Positions 1 through 6,606 of a stretch of DNA of 7,421 nucleotides are shown here, piece by piece. The translations under genes were made by a program, and so were the position numbers. The stretch's first letter is position 1; each line of letters begins with the position of its first letter. The stretch lies in NCBI GenBank assembly GCA_937969125.1, contig CALBVA010000103.1, positions 1 to 7,421 of the forward strand, read 5' to 3'. Under the pieces are notes generated by a model. That model was not told the DNA's origin. It saw only the letters and a program-made list of their open reading frames with translations, and ran no database searches. This DNA is from an uncultured Verrucomicrobiales bacterium. Its GTDB lineage: Bacteria > Verrucomicrobiota > Verrucomicrobiia > Verrucomicrobiales > Akkermansiaceae.

Positions 1-46
1 CCCTGCAAGCTCTCTGCGAGGGGCTGAAGAAGTTTGAGATTAAGCA

Positions 47-95
47 CTCCAATTTTGGAGGTCCCTCAACAAGTCAACCTTTTTTCGCGAAAAAA
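47..95 (-). promoter_or_regulatory. Possible leftward promoter with two palindromes
   Basis: Read on the minus strand, an AT-rich palindrome (80-95, T6-CGCG-A6, perfect over 16 bp) is followed two bases later by TTGACT (77-72), a good match to a -35 hexamer. An A-rich block just upstream of a -35 resembles an UP element. A second inverted repeat, CTCCAA-TT-TTGGAG (47-60), covers the place where the -10 should fall. No hexamer there is close to TATAAT; the candidates at 16-18 bp spacing are AAATTG, AATTGG and ATTGGA. The block lies just past the tRNA-Asp terminator, so a new leftward unit starting here would make sense, but any gene it served is outside the window. The palindromes could equally be operator sites. 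The rest of 1-145 shows no supported gene. Confidence 0.3.
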
Positions 96-145
96 TTGAA
101 AATCAACGGGTTAAGTGCGCAATTTTCCTCGTGTAGTGTGCGAAG

Positions 146-176
146 AAACAAAAAAGCCACGGATAAAACCGTGGCT
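146..176 (-). terminator. Intrinsic terminator of tRNA-Asp
   Basis: On the minus strand an 8-bp perfect stem, AGCCACGG (176-169) with CCGTGGCT (162-155), closes a six-base loop and runs straight into a T tract (155-150), followed after a G by more T. This is a textbook Rho-independent terminator. It lies 28 bases beyond the CCA end of tRNA-Asp, so it most likely ends that transcript. On the plus strand no T tract follows the stem, so it should act leftward only. Confidence 0.85.
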
Positions 177-204
177 CAGTTGACAACAGACACTTCGTAA
201 GAAG

Positions 205-281
<77 letters not shown>

Positions 282-304
282 GCGTTGTCAGTTAGGACGG
301 CGGG

Positions 305-333
305 AACCTAGGGTGACCGATGGGGTCGGGCAA
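305..333 (-). promoter_or_regulatory. Candidate promoter for tRNA-Asp
   Basis: On the minus strand, TTGCCC (333-328) and TAGGTT (310-305) are separated by exactly 17 bp, and the tRNA 5' end lies 24 bp beyond the -10-like box. The matches to TTGACA and TATAAT are partial (4/6 and 3/6), so this rests on spacing and position more than on sequence. If real, it would lie inside any longer version of the S10 peptidase gene begun at 320, which favours the later start at 428. Confidence 0.3.
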
Positions 334-427
334 GATCTATTTTGCGCTTTTTGGAACTTTTTTTCGGATGCCATTCCGGCGGAGATTCCAGCTATGCGGA
401 GAGCGGAAATTGAGGCAGGTTTCCAGC

Positions 428-1906
428 ATGAAGTTACGCACTTTCACCTCATTCCTACCAATGATTCCCCTGCTCTTTTCTCCGCTCGTCGCACAGGAGA
501 AAGAGAAAAAGAAGGATCCAAAAAAGGAAGCCAAAGCCATTAAGCAGGACTCGGTGACCATCGCCGGACAGAAGATCGATTACCGGACGACTGCTGCCAC
601 GATCACGCTGAAAACTTCCGACGACAAGGACCGCGCCGCCATCTTCCATGTGGCTTATGAGCGCATCGGCATTCCGAACCGCGAGAAGCGCCCCGTAATC
701 TTCGCCTTCAACGGTGGACCGGGATCATCAGCAGTGTGGCTGCACCTCGGAGCTCTGGGACCGAGACTGGTGCCGACGAGTCCGGACGGCACGAAGACCC
801 TCCCTCCCCCGAATGGCGTGATCGAAAATGAATACTCCATCCTCGATGTGGCGGATCTGGTTTTCATTGATCCAGTCTCTACCGGCTTCTCACGAGTGAA
901 AGGAAAGACCAGCTCTTCTGAATTTCACAGTGTGGAGGGTGATATCAGCTCGGTGGGCGACTTCATTCGTCGCTGGACCACCGAGAATGATCGCTGGGCT
1001 TCGCCAAAGTATCTCCTTGGAGAAAGTTACGGCGGCGTGCGGGCCACCGGACTGGCCGATCACTTACAGGACGAATATGGCATGACGCTGAATGGCGTGG
1101 TGCTGCTCTCCTCGCTGGTTGACTTCCGCACGCTACGCTCGGGCGATGCCGATGACCTCCCCTACGCCATCTTCCTACCGGGAATGACGGGTACCTCACA
1201 CTATCATGGGAAGATTTCCGGAGATCGGGATGCCTTGGTGGAAGAAGCGCGGAAGTTCTCGATGGGAGCCTATTATCAGGCTCTGCTGAAGGGAGCCGCC
1301 ATTTCTGATGAGGAGAAGAAGTCGGTAGCGGCCGAATTGGCCAAATTCACCGGGTTGTCCGCGGAGCTATTTATAGAAGTGAACCTGCGGCTTTCCTCAT
1401 CGCGCTACCGGAAGGAGCTGCTGCGAAAGGAAGGAAAGGTGCTGGGGAGATTTGATTCACGGACGGCTTGGCCGGTGGTGAATTCAGCGGAAGACTATGC
1501 GGGCTACGACCCTTCCTACTCCGTGGTCTTCGGAGCCTTCGCCACGGCAATGAATGACTACCTGAGCCGTGACCTCGGCTGGACCGGTCATCACCCTTAT
1601 AAAATTCTCACCGGCGATGTGCATCCCTGGAACTGGAATTCCAGTAACCGGGTGCTCAATATGAGCCGTCGGCTGGAAAGCGCGATGCGTCATAATCCAG
1701 ATCTCCGTGTCCTCGTCATGTGCGGCTATACCGACCTTGCTACGCCGGCAGCGAATATGCAGTTCAGCATCGACCACCTGCATCGGATTCCTGCGGAGCG
1801 GCGGAAGGCCATCGAGTTCACCTGGTATGAGGCAGGCCACATGTTCTACCTGAACCAACCGGATCTGGTGAAGATGCGCGAGGATCTGGTAAAGTTCCTC
1901 AAATAA
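428..1906 (+). CDS. Secreted serine carboxypeptidase (peptidase family S10)
   Basis: The product of 492 residues is predicted to remove C-terminal amino acids from peptides outside the cytoplasm. Residues 1-22 look like a Sec signal peptide: MKLR, a hydrophobic core, then cleavage near PLVA|QE. A Lys/Glu-rich stretch follows (about 24-38). The S10 hallmarks are in order: oxyanion/substrate motif NGGPGSS (95-101), nucleophile motif GESYGG with Ser200, Asp436 in CGYTDLATP, and His471 in AGHMF. All catalytic residues are present, and the length suits bacterial S10 enzymes. The frame is open upstream with ATG codons at 320 and 368, but starting there would bury the signal peptide behind 36 or 20 residues and overlap the tRNA-Asp promoter region. 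ATG 428 also has a modest purine-rich AGGCAGG upstream. The gene stands alone between two opposing tRNA genes and ends in TAA. The exact substrate cannot be told from sequence. Confidence 0.9.
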   Translation: MKLRTFTSFLPMIPLLFSPLVAQEKEKKKDPKKEAKAIKQDSVTIAGQKIDYRTTAATITLKTSDDKDRAAIFHVAYERIGIPNREKRPVIFAFNGGPGSSAVWLHLGALGPRLVPTSPDGTKTLPPPNGVIENEYSILDVADLVFIDPVSTGFSRVKGKTSSSEFHSVEGDISSVGDFIRRWTTENDRWASPKYLLGESYGGVRATGLADHLQDEYGMTLNGVVLLSSLVDFRTLRSGDADDLPYAIFLPGMTGTSHYHGKISGDRDALVEEARKFSMGAYYQALLKGAAISDEEKKSVAAELAKFTGLSAELFIEVNLRLSSSRYRKELLRKEGKVLGRFDSRTAWPVVNSAEDYAGYDPSYSVVFGAFATAMNDYLSRDLGWTGHHPYKILTGDVHPWNWNSSNRVLNMSRRLESAMRHNPDLRVLVMCGYTDLATPAANMQFSIDHLHRIPAERRKAIEFTWYEAGHMFYLNQPDLVKMREDLVKFLK

Positions 1907-1944
1907 TATGCCATCACTCTCAACCTATCAATCCGGGAGAAAAA

Positions 1945-2019
1945 TGGCAGTCCCACAAGGACTCGAACCTTGAATGACTGAACCAAAATCAGCTGTGTTA
2001 CCAATTACACCATGGGACT
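1945..2019 (-). tRNA. tRNA-Gln (anticodon UUG)
   Basis: A 75-nt cloverleaf folds on the minus strand. The acceptor stem is AGTCCCA with TGGGACT, the discriminator is G and CCA is encoded. The D arm is GTGT-AATTGGTA-ACAC. The anticodon stem GCTGA/TCAGT contains one G-T pair and encloses the loop TTTTGGT, giving anticodon TTG. The variable loop has 4 nt, and the T arm is CAAGG-TTCGAGT-CCTTG. It reads CAA and, by wobble, CAG. Five T residues follow the CCA directly (1944-1940), but I see no separate stem-loop terminator. No convincing promoter was recognised upstream of 2019. The gene is antisense to the 3' flank of the S10 peptidase gene. Confidence 0.97.
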
Positions 2020-2060
2020 GGCGCGGCGGAGGAATACGGACGGACGGCGGCTCCTGCAAG

Positions 2061-2089
2061 ACTGAAATCGCCATTTCCAGTGTTTTTTT
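2061..2089 (+). terminator. Candidate terminator for the peptidase transcript
   Basis: An ACTGAAAT / ATTTC-c-AGT hairpin (2061-2068 with 2073-2081, tetraloop CGCC, one bulged C) is followed after one G by seven T residues (2083-2089). The stem is AT-rich and bulged, so it is only moderately convincing. It is the first terminator-like structure downstream of the peptidase stop at 1906. A peptidase transcript ending here would contain the antisense of tRNA-Gln. It also lies upstream of prfA and would separate the two units. Confidence 0.45.
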
Positions 2090-2195
2090 ATGAGGGTGAA
2101 ATTGCCCCCATATCAGGTGGTCCGGAGCGAGCTTGAAAAGCGTTAAGGCCACCCTTGACCTGCAGCCGGGAAATCGTGACCTTCCCGCCCGATAC

Positions 2196-3272
2196 ATGGA
2201 CTACGGAACTCTCATCGAAAAACGACAGGCGCGCCTCACCGAGATCGAGGAAATGATGGCTGACCCCGGGTTCTTCAATGACCAGAAGAACTCGGCTTCA
2301 TCGATGCGGGAGCATCGCGGCTTAAAGAAGCTCCTCGCGATGTGGGAGGAATACCAGCAGGTCCAGAACGATATCGAGGGAAATGAGGAGCTGGCGAAAA
2401 GCGACGATGAAGAATTCGCGGCGATGGCAGAGGAGGAGCTTCCCGAACTCCGGAAACGCTATGAAAAGCTGGCGCAGGAAGTCCAATACGCCCTCCTTCC
2501 CCGGGATGAAGCGGAAGACCGCGACGCCCTCGTTGAAATTCGGGCCGGCGCCGGTGGCGATGAAGCCTCGCTCTTCGCAGGCGAGCTGATGAAAGCCTAC
2601 CAACGCTACACCGAGCTGCGCGGTTGGAAGTGTGAGCATCTGGAGAGCAGCCCGTCTGATGTCGGCGGGTTTAAGGAGGTCATTCTCAAGGTGACCGGCG
2701 AGGAAGTTTTCCGCTATTTAAAATACGAATCCGGCGTGCACCGCGTGCAGCGGGTTCCCGCCACGGAAACGCAGGGACGCATTCACACCTCGACGGTCAC
2801 CGTGGCGGTCATGCCGGAAGCGGAAGAGGTGGACATCCAGCTCCGCCCGGAGGACCTGCACATCCAGGCCACCCGTTCCGGCGGCCCCGGCGGTCAGCAC
2901 GTCAATACCACTGACTCTGCGGTGCAGGTGACCCACCTTCCCAGCGGGATTCAGGTGAAGTCGCAGGACGGACGCTCGCAGACCCAGAATAAGGAAAAGG
3001 CTCTACAGATTCTCCGCGCCAAGCTCTTCGAAGCGGCCCAGCGCGAAGCCCAGGAAAGTCACTCAGCCCAGCGGAAGGCCCTGGTGGGATCGGGCGATCG
3101 CTCGGAGAAAATCCGCACTTACAACTTCCCCCAGTCCCGCGTGACGGATCATCGGATCAATTACACCTCTCATAACATGGAGGGGATCATGGGTGGGGAC
3201 ATCTTCGAGCTCACCGAGAACCTGCAGAAATTCGAGATGGAACAGCGTCTCGCGGAGGAAGAGATGGGCTGA
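2196..3272 (+). CDS. prfA: Peptide chain release factor 1 (RF1)
   Basis: Class I release factor that recognises UAA and UAG in the ribosomal A site and triggers peptidyl-tRNA hydrolysis. The 358 residues match the usual RF1 length (about 360). An N-terminal helical region comes first, then the conserved block RAGAGGDEA (116-124). The codon-reading tripeptide PAT lies at 188-190 in HRVQRVPATETQGR; RF2 would carry SPF instead. The catalytic GGQ loop is GPGGQHVNTTDSAV, with GGQ at 232-234. Gln234 is the expected methylation target of PrmC, encoded next. ATG 2196 was chosen because its protein aligns with RF1 from its first residue and puts PAT at the E. coli positions. A TTG at 2133, with GGAG six bases before it, would add 21 residues not expected in the family. 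No Shine-Dalgarno precedes 2196. The gene ends in TGA, a codon RF1 does not read. Confidence 0.97.
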   Translation: MDYGTLIEKRQARLTEIEEMMADPGFFNDQKNSASSMREHRGLKKLLAMWEEYQQVQNDIEGNEELAKSDDEEFAAMAEEELPELRKRYEKLAQEVQYALLPRDEAEDRDALVEIRAGAGGDEASLFAGELMKAYQRYTELRGWKCEHLESSPSDVGGFKEVILKVTGEEVFRYLKYESGVHRVQRVPATETQGRIHTSTVTVAVMPEAEEVDIQLRPEDLHIQATRSGGPGGQHVNTTDSAVQVTHLPSGIQVKSQDGRSQTQNKEKALQILRAKLFEAAQREAQESHSAQRKALVGSGDRSEKIRTYNFPQSRVTDHRINYTSHNMEGIMGGDIFELTENLQKFEMEQRLAEEEMG

Positions 3273-3323
3273 TTTTCGCAGCTCCTCACACCTTATTCAC
3301 ATTCCCTTCGCAGAGCTTCCTTC

Positions 3324-4163
3324 ATGACCACCATCCTCGATGTCCTGGAAAAAGGGACCGGCTTTTTGACCCAAAAAGGGATCAAAGATTCGAGACTGAA
3401 TATGGAACTTATGGTGGCTCACGAACTGGGACTGAAGCGTATGGACCTCTACCTTCGCTTTGACGCACCACTAGAGGAATCGGCTCTGGCGAATCTGCGC
3501 GAAAAGCTCAAAAAACGAGGACAAGGCATTCCTCTTCAGCACATTAACGGGATAGTGTCATTTCACCACAGTGAGTTTCTCTGCGACGAACGGGCTCTCA
3601 TTCCACGGCCGGAAACGGAGGAGCTGGTGGAGATTGTCCTGAAGGCAGACTTCCCGGATGCGGGGAGAATTCTCGATGTGGGCTGTGGCTCCGGAGTGCT
3701 AGGGCTTTCGGTTGCGAAAGGCCTGGGGGAAAAGTGTCAGGAGTTGGTGCTTTGCGACTTATCCACAGAAGCACTGTCTTTGGCGAAGGAAAATGCTGAG
3801 CGGTTAGGAATCGATTGTCAGCTGATTCAGAGCGACTTGTTTTCAGCGGTCGAAGCCCCCTTCGATCTCATCCTGGCAAACCTCCCCTATATCGCCGAGG
3901 GCGAGCGCGAAAACCTGGAGGCCGAGGTCTCACACGACCCGGAAATGGCACTCTTCAGCGGCGATGACGGGCTGGACCTGCTGAGGGTCTTCGCCGCGCA
4001 ATGTCGGGAATACTTGAATCCCGGCGGACTGGTCGCACTGGAAGTAGGGTTCGATCAAGGTGAAGCGGTGGCCCAGCTCCTGCGCGATGGCGGACTGACG
4101 GAGGTGATTGTTCATCAAGACCTCAATGGCATCCCCCGCTTTCCGCTTGCCCGGAAGGCCTAA
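3324..4163 (+). CDS. prmC: RF glutamine N5-methyltransferase PrmC (HemK)
   Basis: SAM-dependent enzyme that methylates the side-chain amide of the glutamine in the GGQ motif of release factors, raising their efficiency. It has 279 residues, the normal length. A helical N-terminal domain (about 1-80) for release-factor binding comes first, then the family hallmark LIPRPETEEL (92-101), SAM motif I ILDVGCGSG (116-124), an acidic residue after beta-2 (Asp145 in LCDLS), and the substrate-amide motif at 186-189. That motif reads NLPY rather than the usual NPPY. The block HDPEMALFSGDDGLDLL (204-220) is also typical of PrmC. It lies 51 bp after prfA, its substrate gene, and 26 bp before murA, so one transcript is likely. 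No clear ribosome binding site precedes the ATG; the leader is pyrimidine-rich. It ends in TAA. Confidence 0.95.
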   Translation: MTTILDVLEKGTGFLTQKGIKDSRLNMELMVAHELGLKRMDLYLRFDAPLEESALANLREKLKKRGQGIPLQHINGIVSFHHSEFLCDERALIPRPETEELVEIVLKADFPDAGRILDVGCGSGVLGLSVAKGLGEKCQELVLCDLSTEALSLAKENAERLGIDCQLIQSDLFSAVEAPFDLILANLPYIAEGERENLEAEVSHDPEMALFSGDDGLDLLRVFAAQCREYLNPGGLVALEVGFDQGEAVAQLLRDGGLTEVIVHQDLNGIPRFPLARKA

Positions 4164-4189
4164 AACCTTCACCTCACCCCTCAACTTTC

Positions 4190-5467
4190 ATGGATAAACT
4201 TCTCGTTCACGGCGGCACCCCACTCACCGGGTCCATCAATATCTCCGGCTCCAAGAATGCCTCCCTCCCAATTCTCGCCGCAGCACTGCTCACCGATCAA
4301 CAGGTCATCATCGAACGCGTGCCGGATGTCTCTGACACGAACTACATGCTCCAAATCCTCAGCGCGCTAGGATGTGAGGTGGAACGCTACAGTGGCACGG
4401 TCAAGATCACCGCAGCCAATATCCACCCCGAGGCTCCCTACGAAATCGTGCGAAAAATGCGGGCCTCCATCTGTGTCATGGGGCCGCTGGTGGCACGGCT
4501 GGGCCGGGCGAGCGTTTCAATTCCCGGAGGATGTGTCATTGGTGACCGGCCGATCGATCTCCACCTCAAGGGGCTACAGGCCATTGGTGCGGACATCGAT
4601 ACCGAGGGTGGAAATATTCTCATCGAGGCCAAAGACGGCCTCATTGGAAAAGAGGTCGATCTGCGCGGGAAGCACGGCCCGACTGTTCTCGGCACCGATA
4701 ACCTGATGATGGCAGCAGTTCTTGCGAAGGGAACCACTGTGATCGAGTCGGCGGCTTGCGAACCGGAGGTCATGGACCTCGCGGATTTTCTCATCAGCAT
4801 GGGCGCGAAGATCGAGGGCGCAGGCACCCGCCGCATAACCATCGAGGGCGTGGAGTCACTCGGCGGAACCCATCACACTGTCATTCCGGATCGGATCGAA
4901 GCTGGAACCTTCATGGTCGCGGGTGCGATAGCCAGCGAGACCGGCATCACCCTGAATCGAGTTCGCAAGGACCACCTCCAGCAGGCGGCCGAAAAGCTCA
5001 TCGAGGCCGGACATTATGTCGATTTTTCGGAGGACGGCTCCAGCGTCACCGTAAAGCCCGGCGATGACCCGCAGGGTTGTAAAATTCTCACTGCTCCGCA
5101 TCCCGGTTTCCCAACTGATATGCAGGCGCAATTCACCGCAATGTTCGCCACCACTCCGGGCATCTCGGTGGTGGAAGACACGATCTTCCCGCAGCGCTTC
5201 ATGCACTGCGCAGAACTCACCCGCATGGGTGCGGACATCAAGGTGGATAATGGCTCCGCCGTGATCACCGGCGTTGCGAAACTGGGCTCGGCACCTGTCA
5301 TGGCCTCAGACCTGCGCGCTTCCGCAGCTCTCGTTCTGGCAGCATTGAAAGCGGAGGGAACGACCGAGATCAATCGCCTCTACCACATCGACAGAGGCTA
5401 CGAGATGATCGATGAAAAACTCCTCCAACTCGGTGCAAAAGTCGAGCGGGTGCGTGGCAGCGTTTAG
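4190..5467 (+). CDS. murA: UDP-GlcNAc 1-carboxyvinyltransferase MurA
   Basis: Cytoplasmic enzyme that transfers enolpyruvate from PEP to UDP-N-acetylglucosamine, the first committed step of peptidoglycan synthesis. The 425 residues fit the family, and the protein aligns from its N terminus with E. coli numbering: Lys22-Asn23 in SGSKNASLPI, Arg91, catalytic Cys115 in IPGGCVIGDRP, and Arg120. Asp310 in FPTDMQAQF corresponds to E. coli Asp305, and Arg402 in DRGYE to Arg397. Because Cys115 is kept (not Asp), the enzyme should be of the fosfomycin-sensitive type; this is inferred from family knowledge. It is the last gene of the prfA-prmC-murA cluster. The region before its ATG is CT-rich with no Shine-Dalgarno. 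Its TAG stop overlaps the dxr stop on the other strand, and no terminator is visible after it. Confidence 0.97.
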   Translation: MDKLLVHGGTPLTGSINISGSKNASLPILAAALLTDQQVIIERVPDVSDTNYMLQILSALGCEVERYSGTVKITAANIHPEAPYEIVRKMRASICVMGPLVARLGRASVSIPGGCVIGDRPIDLHLKGLQAIGADIDTEGGNILIEAKDGLIGKEVDLRGKHGPTVLGTDNLMMAAVLAKGTTVIESAACEPEVMDLADFLISMGAKIEGAGTRRITIEGVESLGGTHHTVIPDRIEAGTFMVAGAIASETGITLNRVRKDHLQQAAEKLIEAGHYVDFSEDGSSVTVKPGDDPQGCKILTAPHPGFPTDMQAQFTAMFATTPGISVVEDTIFPQRFMHCAELTRMGADIKVDNGSAVITGVAKLGSAPVMASDLRASAALVLAALKAEGTTEINRLYHIDRGYEMIDEKLLQLGAKVERVRGSV

Positions 5468-6606
5468 AGCAAGCCCGCCGCAACCTCACGAGCTTCGCGA
5501 TCTGCTGCGACCACGATTTCAAGCTCCTGAGAATCGATGTGCGAGACCTTCCGCATCGTCTCTTCCACGACGCCCCAAATTTTGGTGAAGCCGATCCGCC
5601 TTTCCTGAAAGGCGGCATTGGCCACTTCATTCGCTGCGTTCAGGACAGCGGGCAGGGTGCCGCCGCGCTCGCCGGCTTCGCGGGCGAGATTAAGAGCGGG
5701 AAAGTCATCGAGACGCGGCGCTTCGAATTCGAGCTTCGCGAGCGAGGGGAAGTCGAGCGGCTTCAGCTCATTCTTCAATCGCTCCGGCCAGACGACGGCG
5801 TATTGAATAGGGAAGCACATATCGGTGGTACTAAGCTGCGCAAGGATGCTCCCATCCACGAATTCCACCATCGAGTGCACGATGCTCTGCGGATGCACCA
5901 CGACATCGACCTTCGACATCGGGATGTCGAAGAGCCAACGCGCCTCGATCATCTCGAGGCCCTTATTAAAAAGCGTAGCGGAATCGATGGTGATCTTACG
6001 CCCCATTTCCCAAGTTGGATGCTTTAAAGCGTCTTCCAATTGCACCCCGCCGAGCCGGTCAGACGACCAGGTCCGGAAAGGCCCACCGGAAGCGGTGATG
6101 ATGAGCCGGCTGACTTCATCGGCCCCGCCTTGATGTCCTTCCAGGCACTGAAAGATGGCATTGTGCTCGCTATCAACCGGGAGAATATTCACGCCACGTT
6201 GGCGGGCGGCATTCATGACCACCTCTCCGGCCATGACCAAGATTTCCTTACTAGCCACCGCGATATCGCAGCCTAGTTCGATCGCTTTCAGGGTGGGCCG
6301 TAATCCTTCCACCCCCACAATGGCGACGAGGACGAGGTCCGGCTTGACCGCCTCCACCAGCTCGACCAAGCCCTCCGCTCCGGCAAAGAGCTGACGATCT
6401 CCGCCCTTCAATTCCCCCACCCTCTTTTCGTCAGCGAGGCAGAGGTGGGAGACCCCGAACTCGCGCGCCTGCCGATCGATATCCTCAACCCGCGACCCGG
6501 CGGCGAGTCCCACGATCTCCATACGATCCGGGATCTGCTGCGCCACCGTCAGAGCGCTGGTGCCGATCGAGCCCGTGGAACCTAAAATGACGACCCGCTT
6601 CTTCAT
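5464..6606 (-). CDS. dxr: 1-deoxy-D-xylulose 5-phosphate reductoisomerase (DXR)
   Basis: NADPH- and metal-dependent enzyme converting DXP to 2-C-methyl-D-erythritol 4-phosphate, the committed step of the MEP isoprenoid pathway. It has 380 residues, near the usual 390-400. The N terminus carries the nucleotide-binding loop GSTGSIG (9-15). Next are ASKE (118-121, the family's NKE position), metal ligands Asp145 and Glu147 in PVDSEHNAIF, SGGPF (173-177), His196 in HPTWEMG, FNKGLEMIEA (213-222) with the third metal ligand Glu218, and HPQS from His238. All expected active-site residues are present. The ATG overlaps the cdsA stop in an ATGA arrangement, suggesting translational coupling. Its TAA stop overlaps the murA stop. 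The rseP-type protease gene that often follows dxr is absent here, since murA begins at once on the other strand. Confidence 0.97.
   Translation of the reverse strand: MKKRVVILGSTGSIGTSALTVAQQIPDRMEIVGLAAGSRVEDIDRQAREFGVSHLCLADEKRVGELKGGDRQLFAGAEGLVELVEAVKPDLVLVAIVGVEGLRPTLKAIELGCDIAVASKEILVMAGEVVMNAARQRGVNILPVDSEHNAIFQCLEGHQGGADEVSRLIITASGGPFRTWSSDRLGGVQLEDALKHPTWEMGRKITIDSATLFNKGLEMIEARWLFDIPMSKVDVVVHPQSIVHSMVEFVDGSILAQLSTTDMCFPIQYAVVWPERLKNELKPLDFPSLAKLEFEAPRLDDFPALNLAREAGERGGTLPAVLNAANEVANAAFQERRIGFTKIWGVVEETMRKVSHIDSQELEIVVAADREAREVAAGLL

Noticed and set aside
3..200. Open frame from the left edge to TAA at 198-200 on the plus strand
   Set aside because: It reads through the tRNA-Asp terminator and the palindromes, shows no recognisable motif or domain, and is short enough to be open by chance. 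The tail of a truncated gene cannot be fully excluded.
320..427. Longer N terminus of the S10 peptidase from ATG 320 or 368
   Set aside because: It would place 36 or 20 extra residues before a clear signal peptide and overlaps the probable tRNA-Asp promoter region.
1484..1858. 124-codon open frame on the minus strand inside the peptidase gene
   Set aside because: It is a shadow of the S10 coding frame, with no family features and no start context of its own.
1909..1949. TGCCAT/ATGGCA inverted repeat after the peptidase stop
   Set aside because: Six-base arms are about 30 bases apart and one arm lies in the tRNA-Gln CCA region; it is not terminator-like.
3273..3323. Near-repeat of TTCGCAG in the prfA-prmC gap
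   Set aside because: Two short imperfect copies only, with no symmetry or spacing that suggests a binding site.
3759..3767. Perfect TTATCCACA, an E. coli-type DnaA box
   Set aside because: It is a single copy inside prmC encoding Leu-Ser-Thr, with no cluster of boxes or AT-rich unwinding region nearby, so it is most likely chance.
5539..6027. 162-codon open frame on the plus strand, antisense to dxr
   Set aside because: It lies wholly inside the well-supported dxr gene, has no recognisable motif, and is typical of the mirror frames of high-GC coding sequence.
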